NCBI RefSeq assembly: GCF_014904795.1
Contig: NZ_JACZFS010000003.1
Coordinates: 1 to 42,428, forward strand
Direction of reading: 5' to 3'
Source of the DNA: Nisaea nitritireducens
GTDB taxonomy: Bacteria; Pseudomonadota; Alphaproteobacteria; Thalassobaculales; Thalassobaculaceae
DNA: 42,428 nt
Shown here piece after piece: positions 1 to 6,671 of this stretch. Position numbers and translations under genes: made by a program. The notes under the pieces are model-generated. The model was not told the origin of the DNA, did not search any database, and was given only the letters and a program-made list of their open reading frames with translations. Each line of letters opens with the position of its first letter. Position 1 is the first letter of the stretch.

Positions 1-4
1 TGCG

Positions 5-895
5 ATGACCGGCAAAATGCGGGTGGGTTTCATAGGGGCCGGATTGATGGGCCATGGCATGGCGAAGAACCTGATCGAGAAAGGGTTCTCCCTGACTGTC
101 ATGGGCAACAGGAACCGCAAGCCCATCGACCATCTGGTCTCTCTCGGTGCCCGGGAAGTTTCCTCGGCGCGTGCGGTCGCCGAAGCCTCGGATCTGGTCT
201 TCCTGTGTCTGCCGAATTCCGAAATCGTGGGACGAGTTGTCCTCGGCGCCGAGGGAATCCTGGAGGGCGCTCATGATGGTCTGATCGTCGCCGATTCCAC
301 CACGGCAGATCCGGGCGAGACGAAGCGGATCGGCGCAGCGCTCCGGGAGAAGGGCGTCGCCATGCTGGATACACCGCTGACGATGACGCCGAAGGAGGCA
401 GAGAGCGGTACCCTGAATGTGCTGGTCGGTGGCGCGGAGGAAGATCTTGAGACGGCGCGTCCGGCCATTGAGAGTTTTGCGAAGAACATCTTCCATGTCG
501 GCCCGCTTGGGGCGGCGCACAGCCTGAAGCTGATCAACAATTTCATGTCCATGAGCATGGTCGCACTCTTCGCGGAAGCGGTCACCACTGCGCGCAAGGC
601 CGATGTCAGTATCGCCGGGCTGCACGAGGTGATCTCCGCCGGTGCCCTCAATAACGGGCTCTTCCAGAAGGTCATGGACTGGCCGTTGAAGCAGGATGCG
701 AGCGGGCTGCAGTTCGCCATCGAGAACGCTCTGAAAGATGTCTCCTATTACAACCGGGCCGCGGCGGATGCCGGGTCGACGGCCATGATCGGCTCGACCG
801 TGCAGCAGATCTACGCCCTGGCCAATGCTCAGGGCGAGGGCAAGACCCATGTGCCCAAGCTGATGGACGTCATGGGGCGGCTGAACGGTCTCTGA
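5..895 (+). CDS. NAD(P)-dependent beta-hydroxyacid dehydrogenase (3-hydroxyisobutyrate dehydrogenase family)
   Basis: Predicted cytosolic oxidoreductase of 296 residues, the usual length for the family. The N-terminus carries the Rossmann dinucleotide motif GFIGAGLMGHGMAKNL (residues 8-23). The family's catalytic lysine is visible as K175 in SLKLINN, with the all-alpha C-terminal domain following. The usual substrate-loop motif D-x-P-V-S-G-G is not kept; here it reads DTPLTMTPKEAESGTL (about 122-137). The substrate is therefore probably not 3-hydroxyisobutyrate, and I do not assign one. ATG at 17 is an alternative start directly before the Rossmann fold, and the frame is open to the window edge, so the true start may lie upstream. 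It converges on the LysR gene with 38 bp between them, so it is not clearly part of that regulator's divergent operon. Confidence 0.88.
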   Translation: MTGKMRVGFIGAGLMGHGMAKNLIEKGFSLTVMGNRNRKPIDHLVSLGAREVSSARAVAEASDLVFLCLPNSEIVGRVVLGAEGILEGAHDGLIVADSTTADPGETKRIGAALREKGVAMLDTPLTMTPKEAESGTLNVLVGGAEEDLETARPAIESFAKNIFHVGPLGAAHSLKLINNFMSMSMVALFAEAVTTARKADVSIAGLHEVISAGALNNGLFQKVMDWPLKQDASGLQFAIENALKDVSYYNRAAADAGSTAMIGSTVQQIYALANAQGEGKTHVPKLMDVMGRLNGL

Positions 896-933
896 AGCCG
901 TGTTCCCGTCGCCAGAGAACGGTCACCCGGCAT

Positions 934-1818
934 TCAGCGAGTGAGCCAATCGATCAGGAGCCGCGCCGCACGGGAAAGTGGGCGACTGTCGGGCCAGAGG
1001 ATGAAATAGGATTGCTGCCCTTTCACTGCTGGCAAGACGGGGACCGGCTGCAAGTTCAGTGCATCGACCATGTCCTGACAGGCGGGCGCACGCGCCAGGG
1101 CCAGCCCAAACCCCGCATGGGCCATCATGAGGGCGAGTGGGGTCGTGTCGACGAAACTGAGATCCATTTCTCCGATATCTATCCCCTCAATATTGGCGAG
1201 GACCTGGTGCCAACCGGAACGATGGGGCGCGACTTCGATCAGGCGCATGGTCCTGATGTCTTCCAGTGCGGAAATCGAAGATACCAGGTTGGCATGACCG
1301 ACCACGGACAGTGTCTCGTCGAGAAACCGGATCGCCGTGTCGGGAAAATCAATCGCCGAGCCGAAGGCGATTTGCAGATCCGGCTGCCCTCCTGAAGATG
1401 CCGTGCGGAAGTCCGGGATTGTGTTGCCGGTTGTCAGATTGACGCGGATACCCGGGTTGGATGCCTCGAACTCTTTCAGCTTTTCCGGAAGCCATCCCAT
1501 AGCGAGAATTGTAACGGCCTGGAGGTTGACGATCTGACGGTCATGGCTGCCGAACAGCGCACCTGCCGTAGTGTCGACCGCAGCCAGTGACTGCTGGACG
1601 ACGAGCATGAAAGCGCGTCCCTTTTCGGTCAGAACCACCCGTTGCGGCCGTCTTTCGAACAGCGCTTCGCCGAGATGGGTTTCCAGTGCGAGGATCTGCT
1701 GGCTCACTGCCGCGGCGCTAATGTTCAGCACCTCGGCTGCGCGCGTGAAGTTTTCCATCCGAGCGGCGACATCGAAAACGCGGAGCCAGTTCAGGGAGGG
1801 AATGCGGCGAGGCGACAT
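934..1818 (-). CDS. LysR-family transcriptional regulator, GcvA-like
   Basis: DNA-binding regulator of 294 residues. The N-terminal winged helix-turn-helix spans about residues 7-66 (LNWLRVFDVAARMENFTRAAE, AAVSQQILALETHLGEALFER), with a LysR substrate-binding fold from about 90 to the end. The opening SLNWLRVFDVAA and LTEKGRAF resemble the GcvA branch. It is divergent from the 2-oxoglutarate oxygenase/HD pair at 1920, with 101 bp between the start codons. A perfect T-N11-A dyad lies 11 bp upstream of its ATG. That arrangement usually means autorepression plus control of the divergent operon. The inducer is unknown; if the operon is a phosphonate pathway, a phosphonate or its product is the obvious guess. 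Confidence 0.92.
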   Translation of the reverse strand: MSPRRIPSLNWLRVFDVAARMENFTRAAEVLNISAAAVSQQILALETHLGEALFERRPQRVVLTEKGRAFMLVVQQSLAAVDTTAGALFGSHDRQIVNLQAVTILAMGWLPEKLKEFEASNPGIRVNLTTGNTIPDFRTASSGGQPDLQIAFGSAIDFPDTAIRFLDETLSVVGHANLVSSISALEDIRTMRLIEVAPHRSGWHQVLANIEGIDIGEMDLSFVDTTPLALMMAHAGFGLALARAPACQDMVDALNLQPVPVLPAVKGQQSYFILWPDSRPLSRAARLLIDWLTR

Positions 1819-1828
1819 GAGAGCATGT

Positions 1829-1841
1829 TAAGTAAAACTTA
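1829..1841. promoter_or_regulatory. Putative LysR-type operator (T-N11-A dyad)
   Basis: TAAGTAAAACTTA is a perfect 5+3+5 inverted repeat matching the LysR T-N11-A consensus. It lies 11 bp upstream of the lysR start. A TAGGCT hexamer at 1888-1893 could be the -10 of the oxygenase operon, giving a start near 1900. The dyad centre would then sit near -65, the classical LysR recognition position. The dyad is seen directly; the promoter assignment is inferred. Confidence 0.6.
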
Positions 1842-1919
1842 TCCTATGGGGCAAGAACCATTGCTCTGCCGCGCTACCGCCGCCTGCTAGGCTGTCTCTA
1901 GTCGGTCAGGGAGGTTTTC

Positions 1920-2801
1920 ATGAGCCAGGGCATCACGGCCAAAGAGGTCGATCAGTATCACCGCGATGGGTTTTTCGCTGGTGTTCCGGTTTTCGACAGC
2001 GAGACGGTCGCTTCGATACGCTCCGAAATCGAGGGCCTTGAGCGGAACCACCGGGACGGTATAGGCGGTCATGACCTCAATCAGTTCTTCCGGGTTAATG
2101 GCCATCTGGTGATCCCGCTGCTCGCGGATCTGGCGCGCCGGCCGGAGATACTCGATGCGGTCGAGGCGGTGTTGGGGACGAACCTGCTGGTCTGGTCGGT
2201 CGAGCTCTTCATCAAGGAGCCGGGCTCGAACAAGACTGTCTCCTGGCACCAGGACCTAACTTATTGGGGAATGGGGGAAACCGACGGCGAGACCACGGCC
2301 TGGATTGCGCTCAGTGATGTTTCCGTCGAGGCCGGGTGCATGCGGTTCATTCCAGGCAGCCATAAGAACGCCATCGTCGCCCACGAGGATACATGGGGGG
2401 ACGAGAACCTGCTCTCGCGCGGCCAGCAGATCGCCGGAGTGGAAGAGGAGAGGGCGGCTTACGGTCCGCTGCAGCCGGGCGAAATGTCCCTGCATCACGG
2501 CCGCTGCTTTCACGCCTCCGGGCCGAACCGTTCGGCGGACCGGCGCATTGGCCTTGCCATTCGCTATGTGACGCCGGAAGTCCGCGATGAGGCGCCGGGG
2601 CGGGACTATGCAATGCTGGTGCGCGGTTGCGACAGTGCCCGGGGCTGGTTCAATGTCGCCGGCCCCCGCGGTCTTTTCGCCACCGAGGATATGGCGCTTT
2701 ATGATAAGGTTCTCGCGGATCAGGCAGCGGCGCTCGCCGCCGGGGCAACCGGCGATGTTGCAATGTACGCGCCGACAGGAGCAGCAGGGATAAGTGTATG
2801 A
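1920..2801 (+). CDS. Fe(II)/2-oxoglutarate-dependent oxygenase, PhyH family (PhnY-like candidate)
   Basis: Predicted non-haem iron hydroxylase of 293 residues in the phytanoyl-CoA dioxygenase family. The metal facial triad is visible as H110 and D112 (SWHQDLTYWG) and H198 (CFHASGPNRS). R208 or R209 would bind the 2-oxoglutarate carboxylate. A good Shine-Dalgarno (AGGGAGG, 1908-1914) precedes the ATG. The gene overlaps the HD-domain gene by 4 bases (ATGA), so translation is probably coupled. A PhyH-family hydroxylase paired with an HD-domain mixed-valent di-iron oxygenase is the architecture of PhnY/PhnZ, which degrades 2-aminoethylphosphonate, and resembles TmpA/TmpB. The family also includes many oxygenases of other substrates, so phosphonate hydroxylation is an inference from the pairing. 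No phosphonate transporter is seen nearby. Confidence 0.85.
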   Translation: MSQGITAKEVDQYHRDGFFAGVPVFDSETVASIRSEIEGLERNHRDGIGGHDLNQFFRVNGHLVIPLLADLARRPEILDAVEAVLGTNLLVWSVELFIKEPGSNKTVSWHQDLTYWGMGETDGETTAWIALSDVSVEAGCMRFIPGSHKNAIVAHEDTWGDENLLSRGQQIAGVEEERAAYGPLQPGEMSLHHGRCFHASGPNRSADRRIGLAIRYVTPEVRDEAPGRDYAMLVRGCDSARGWFNVAGPRGLFATEDMALYDKVLADQAAALAAGATGDVAMYAPTGAAGISV

Positions 2802-3400
2802 ACCGGCAGGATGAAACAGTGTCTTTCACCCAGATGAAGGATGGCACCAAAGCCGATTACGAGCTCCTACACGAACTTGAAAAGCCTTATCTCGCGATGA
2901 CCGCGGACCGGGTGCTGGATGAGCTGCGGCGTCACGGCGAAGTGACGCTGCCGGGCTATCGGATCACCCGTCTCGAACACGGCCTGCAATCCGCCACCCG
3001 GGCGGAGGCAGAGGGCGCGGATATCGACTGGATTGTCGGGGCGCTCTTGCACGACATCGGGGATGGGCTCGCGCCGCAGAACCATGACCGGTTCTCTGCC
3101 GAGGTGATCCGGCCCTTCGTCCGTTGGGAAGTCGCCTGGACGGTGGAGCATCACGGGATCTTCCAGATGCTCTATTACGCCCATCACTACAATTGGGATC
3201 CGGATGCCCGAGACCGCTTCCGGGACCATCCCTGTTTCGAGACCTGCGCGGCCTTCTGCGAACGTTGGGACCAGGCCTCGTTCGACCCGGAGTATGACTC
3301 GTGGCCGCTGGAGCATTTTGAGCCGATGGTGCGTCAGGTCTTCGCCCGCAAGGCATACGATCCGGCCATCCTCCGCGAAGGCGAGGCCATCGGGCTCTAG
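2798..3400 (+). CDS. HD-domain protein, likely di-iron oxygenase (PhnZ/TmpB-like candidate)
   Basis: HD-superfamily protein of 200 residues. Candidate metal ligands in order are H61 (RLEHGLQSA), H85-D86 (LLHDIGD), H96 (NHDRFSAEV), H118 or H119 (VEHHGIFQ) and D158 (ERWDQASFD). Y54 lies just ahead of the first histidine, near where PhnZ has its gating tyrosine. This H...HD...H...H...D order is that of PhnZ, TmpB and myo-inositol oxygenase, which use a mixed-valent di-iron site, and is less typical of ordinary phosphohydrolases. The pattern RLEHGLQSATRAEAEGAD recalls the TmpB side of the family. It is coupled to the upstream oxygenase by an ATGA overlap and followed at once by a terminator, so the two form a complete bicistron. 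An ordinary HD phosphohydrolase remains possible. Confidence 0.82.
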   Translation: MNRQDETVSFTQMKDGTKADYELLHELEKPYLAMTADRVLDELRRHGEVTLPGYRITRLEHGLQSATRAEAEGADIDWIVGALLHDIGDGLAPQNHDRFSAEVIRPFVRWEVAWTVEHHGIFQMLYYAHHYNWDPDARDRFRDHPCFETCAAFCERWDQASFDPEYDSWPLEHFEPMVRQVFARKAYDPAILREGEAIGL

Positions 3401-3424
3401 GACCGGAGCGTCCGGTCCATTTTT
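3400..3424 (+). terminator. Rho-independent terminator after the oxygenase/HD operon
   Basis: A perfect 8-bp stem GGACCGGA/TCCGGTCC closes a GCG loop (3400-3418) and runs into ATTTTT. It begins at the last base of the HD gene's stop codon. Confidence 0.85.
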
Positions 3425-3622
3425 GGCTCAACTCTTCTGAGGTTTTTGACGCGACTGTCGCGCTTTGGTGCGCAGGTGTGACCGGTCTCACCGTGACGGG
3501 CTGTCTTCTGCATTGGTTCTTGTGTCCTGATTTACAGGTCGAACACTTGCTTTCGGTCTGGACTTATTTCGAAAAGTCGCCATAAAGTACGCAGGATTTC
3601 GAGGTGATAACCTGACTTTAAG

Positions 3623-4039
3623 ATGCTTAGGGGTATGGCATTGCGGTCCAACGAGGATCTTTTACCGCTGCAAAGCTGGCGGGAAACGGATTTCGTGGAT
3701 GAAATCCCGGCGACAGCCATGGCCGCGCTCAGCCTCTATTATGAGCTTGCCCGAACAGATGACCGTGAAGCCGTTCTGACGGCCATCGCGTCTCAGCCAT
3801 CGCTCTCCGGTCCCTGTCATGTGCTCTTCGGACTCACGGACAATCGGGTGCAGGTGCTCGAAAGCGGGGACTATGTCAGCGCCGAGGTCGCGGAGACGAT
3901 TGTCAGGATTATTGAGAGCGAGATCACGCGCTCGGAAGACGGCGCACGCAGGTACACGATTAGCGCCGGCGCGCTGTGCGATGTAACGATCCTGCCGCTT
4001 TTCCAGAATGCAGGGATCTGTCTCGCGGTGGTGGTATGA
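3623..4039 (+). CDS. Hypothetical protein (138 aa)
   Basis: I do not recognise this protein. It has 138 residues, is predicted soluble, and has no signal peptide, membrane segment or clear motif. The C-terminal half alternates short hydrophobic strands and acidic helices (SAEVAETIVRIIES, YTISAGALCDVTILPLF), compatible with a small sensory or PAS/GAF-like fold, but this is weak. There are two possible starts: ATG 3623 (no Shine-Dalgarno) and ATG 3638 (an AGGGG sits too close). Its TGA overlaps the ATG of the following PAS-like gene (ATGA), so the two are probably co-translated and may act together. The 222 bp upstream (3401-3622) hold the preceding terminator and no other gene that I can see. 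Confidence 0.6.
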   Translation: MLRGMALRSNEDLLPLQSWRETDFVDEIPATAMAALSLYYELARTDDREAVLTAIASQPSLSGPCHVLFGLTDNRVQVLESGDYVSAEVAETIVRIIESEITRSEDGARRYTISAGALCDVTILPLFQNAGICLAVVV

Positions 4040-4656
4040 TCGCGGACGGTATGCGCCTCGATATCATCAAGGGTGAAGATCCGGCAGCAATTGTCACGTA
4101 TGACAATCTGGATTTTCGCCTCGGGGTGGACAATCAGCTGGCTGAAGTCTTTACGCTGTCGGCGCGATCGGGAAGAACAGGTTTTCCGGGACTTCGCGGC
4201 GTCCCTTTTAACGAAGTTTCTCATCGCGCGCCTGATGTGCTGCCCTTCATTCACATCATTCGCACGTCGGACCAACCTGCAACGTTCGAATTCATGAAGG
4301 TTGGATACGGTACGAGAATGGACGGCGGTATGCGCCCGAGATATTTCGGCGAGCTGGTCCCCCATCTTGGGCCGAAGCTCTGGAGCAGTCTCGCCGAAAT
4401 CTACGCAGACGCTGCCTTCCGAGGTCGTGCAAGCTTATCGGAAGTTCATGCGACGGCGGGCGGGGAGTGGTTCGCTTACCGGCGTCTGGTCATGCCGCTG
4501 TCGTCCAATGGCCGCCACATCGACCAAATTCTCTGCGCCGTGATCCATAATACGTTCGAGTTCCAGGGCCTGTTGCCGGGCGATCTCACTGGCATCGATG
4601 TCGATAATGAAGAGGCGCTCCTCTTGGCCCGTCGGCCGGAAATCGCCGCCCGATAG
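4036..4656 (+). CDS. PAS-like domain protein (PAS_5 type candidate)
   Basis: Protein of 206 residues using the ATG at 4036, which overlaps the previous stop (ATGA). A longer in-frame opening from 3976 would run inside the upstream gene and is less likely. The segment from DVLPFIHIIRTSDQPATFEF through YFGELVP and GEWFAYRRLVMPLSSNG to a final hydrophobic strand has the layout of the alphaproteobacterial PAS_5 family, which is often a stand-alone domain of unknown ligand. No kinase, HTH or GGDEF output domain is attached, so any signalling would be through a partner, perhaps the coupled 138-residue protein. Its last 222 bp overlap the antisense gene at 4435-5199. Confidence 0.65.
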   Translation: MIADGMRLDIIKGEDPAAIVTYDNLDFRLGVDNQLAEVFTLSARSGRTGFPGLRGVPFNEVSHRAPDVLPFIHIIRTSDQPATFEFMKVGYGTRMDGGMRPRYFGELVPHLGPKLWSSLAEIYADAAFRGRASLSEVHATAGGEWFAYRRLVMPLSSNGRHIDQILCAVIHNTFEFQGLLPGDLTGIDVDNEEALLLARRPEIAAR

Positions 4657-5199
4657 AGCCAGCCATGAGCGTGGGAAGCCGTAGATATGGCTTCCGAACC
4701 CTGCACTGGCGAGACCGGTGAGTATGATGCCGCAATGCCGGTCCACCCCCCAGTGAATGACGGATAAAGATCGAATAAGGCGTGGCAGAGCCCAGGACAG
4801 TCCGGTTTTGCGGCTGTTTGGATGGATCCAGAGGCCACCGGCATGACCGATGTTGCCAGAAAGTTGTTCTTCGACCGGGTGCCGAATATAGGGTTCTGAG
4901 AACATTCCGGTTTCTTCGACAAAACCGATGAAGTCAGGTGTCTGGACCAGGCGATCGCAGATTATTGCGACGGTTTCGGCCTGTTCATTGGACACTCTCA
5001 GCCAGAAGGCATCCGCAGGCTGGTAGTCCGCTTTCTCCGGGTCGAATATGCTGGATACTCCGGCAGTAGCCGGTGCGGTTTGCATGATGTGCTTCCATTG
5101 CCGCATGTCGTTTTCAATGGATATGCGGTAGCCGGACCGCACAATCAGCGTCATCATTTCACGATAGTAGGCACGTGCCGTTTCAATATGGGGTTGCAT
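4435..5199 (-). CDS. Hypothetical protein with GNAT-like acetyltransferase segment
   Basis: Protein of 254 residues with a strong Shine-Dalgarno (AAGGAG, 7 bp before the ATG on the minus strand), so the start is well supported. Residues about 124-146 (GGLWIHPNSRKTGLSWALPRL) resemble the acetyl-CoA pyrophosphate loop (motif A) of GNAT N-acetyltransferases; the rest is not recognised. The C-terminal 60-70 residues are polar and charged and are encoded entirely opposite the end of the PAS-like gene, giving a 222-bp tail-to-tail overlap. No stop shortens it. The tail may be disordered. Function is unknown and the GNAT suggestion is tentative. Confidence 0.65.
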   Translation of the reverse strand: MQPHIETARAYYREMMTLIVRSGYRISIENDMRQWKHIMQTAPATAGVSSIFDPEKADYQPADAFWLRVSNEQAETVAIICDRLVQTPDFIGFVEETGMFSEPYIRHPVEEQLSGNIGHAGGLWIHPNSRKTGLSWALPRLIRSLSVIHWGVDRHCGIILTGLASAGFGSHIYGFPRSWLALSGGDFRPTGQEERLFIIDIDASEIARQQALELERIMDHGAENLVDVAAIGRQRHDQTPVSEPLPARRRMNFR

Positions 5200-5359
5200 G
5201 CCGGTTCTCCTTTTTATGGCAAGGGAACGATAGCATGCGCCATGCGACGCCTTGGGGTATTCGAAAAGTGAATGATTTATATTGGACGGGCTTTGTTTTT
5301 TATTGTGCGGCTGCTCAACCCAGGTGACTTCTCGAATTATATGAATGGTTGCCGTTACC

Positions 5360-5380
5360 TGACGTGACTACTCCACGTCA
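5360..5380. other. Perfect 7-bp inverted repeat TGACGTG/CACGTCA
   Basis: TGACGTG (5360-5366) and CACGTCA (5374-5380) flank a 7-base spacer in the 248-bp gap between the GNAT-like gene (starts 5199, minus) and tRNA-Arg. No T-run follows, so it looks more like a protein-binding site or small hairpin than a terminator. It lies about 160 bp upstream of the GNAT-like gene. I see no coding sequence in the gap. Confidence 0.4.
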
Positions 5381-5447
5381 ACCTTCCGCATCCCCGGAGA
5401 TTACGAAGTGGCGCCAGATTCCGTGTCGGACTGTATGGGAAGAAAAG

Positions 5448-5524
5448 TGGTGACCCCGACAGGATTCGAACCTGTGACCTACAGATTAGGAATCTGTCGC
5501 TCTATCCTACTGAGCTACGGGGCC
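5448..5524 (-). tRNA. tRNA-Arg (anticodon CCU)
   Basis: The minus strand folds as a full cloverleaf. The acceptor GGCCCCG pairs with CGGGGTC (one G-U). The anticodon stem ACAGA/TCTGT encloses loop TTCCTAA with anticodon CCT, reading AGG. The T arm contains GGTTCGAATCC. The CCA end is encoded (5448-5450). tRNA-Arg(CCU) is a frequent integration site, but no integrase is next to it here. Confidence 0.95.
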
Positions 5525-5614
5525 GCCTAGGCGAACGTGATACAGGAGCGGGCCGCGATTGCCAATGGGGCGCGGCAGGCTAAGTGAGCGGAAAGAGGGC
5601 CGGTCGAGGATGGG

Positions 5615-6004
5615 TCAGGCAGGCAGGGAGTTGTTGTCGTTGTCCGAGACGTCCTGCAGCGGGCCTTCTGTGACCAGGCAGCTGATATAGTGGACCTTTT
5701 CCCGGAACAGGTTTGACAGCCATTCTTCGGCCACCTTGCGGGCGGCGGTCAGGCGGTGGCCGCCATCGACCAGAACGAAGCTGTCGTCGAGATAGAAGAT
5801 GCGAAGCGGGTCGTTTGAGGCGTAGCCGTGATCTCGGATCGCACGGACCAGTTTCCAGAACCGCTCGTTTTCCCGGTCCATGCCGCGGTCGTCATTGATC
5901 AGGTGAAGTTTCTGAATCTGGTCAAGCGTCAGATCCACCTCGGCAAAGCCTTGGTGGCGTATCTGCTTCTTGATCGATTTCTTCACCTTACCCTTGATGA
6001 CCAT
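5615..6004 (-). CDS. ParB/Srx-like nuclease-fold domain protein
   Basis: Small protein of about 129 residues whose core reads DDSFVLVDGGHRLTAARKV. This matches the box II region of the ParB N-terminal/sulfiredoxin fold, where ParB proteins have GERRxRA. No HTH or C-terminal dimer domain follows, so it is not a chromosome-partition ParB. The lysine-rich start (KGKVKKSIKKQIRH) could contact nucleic acid. I prefer ATG 6004; an in-frame GTG at 6031 would add nine residues, and neither has a convincing Shine-Dalgarno. It is isolated, with tRNA-Arg downstream and an AT-rich gap upstream. Such stand-alone ParB-like domains occur in mobile and defence contexts, but nothing else here supports that. 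Confidence 0.65.
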   Translation of the reverse strand: MVIKGKVKKSIKKQIRHQGFAEVDLTLDQIQKLHLINDDRGMDRENERFWKLVRAIRDHGYASNDPLRIFYLDDSFVLVDGGHRLTAARKVAEEWLSNLFREKVHYISCLVTEGPLQDVSDNDNNSLPA

Positions 6005-6031
6005 GTCGGCCGTCTCGCACCTTTCCCGCAC

Positions 6032-6671
6032 GGGTTACATCTCAATGACTTAGTAGATAAGTTCGAACGAAATTAATTTCCAGAAAAAAATGCGCACTCA
6101 TTGCGCTTTGGGTTTCGTTGAAACGCGATATCGCATACTCGTTTTCGTCTATGTTGCTGATAAATTACCATATTATTGGTTTAAGAATTCCTAAGGGCAG
6201 CGACAATTAATCCAATAAATTATGGTCGCGAATACCTTGCCATCGATCATGTTATTGAGCGTGACGGGCAGAATTTAACCCCCGATTCGCATAATGGTTT
6301 TTCTGAAATCCCCAAGAGAGCCGCCCGCTGTGGGAAATGAATAGTGGCAACCGGGTGATTGCGGCCGATGGCGGCGAAGGCGCTGATCGGGGAAAGTATG
6401 GGGAGTATTTTTCCGGAGACGGTGCGAGCTGCAATGCAAAGCTGGATGGCGAGGTAAACCGGAACGTTACGCCGCCGATTGGTCTGGAGGGTTTGTTCGA
6501 ATGAAAGTTCGAATTTCCGGTGATAATGCGGATTTCGGTTTTCAGGACCCCGCAGGCTAGGGTGTCGTCACTACCAGTCTCCCGGATCTCATCGTCTGGT
6601 TCAGCACTGTCTTGAGCGACTGTCTGGGATGGGTGAGACTTGGCATCGTAACGACAAAAGGGGAAAGCGTC
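6032..6671. other. 640-bp gap, AT-rich in its first part, no convincing gene
   Basis: Roughly 6045-6300 is visibly richer in A and T than the rest of the window, with runs such as AAATTAATTT and CAATAAATTATGG. From about 6330 the composition returns to normal. Open frames here are shadows or lack start signals. The gap separates the ParB-like gene (minus) from the hydratase gene (plus), so it must hold at least two promoters, which I cannot place reliably. It may be a transfer scar or a regulatory region. Confidence 0.5.
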
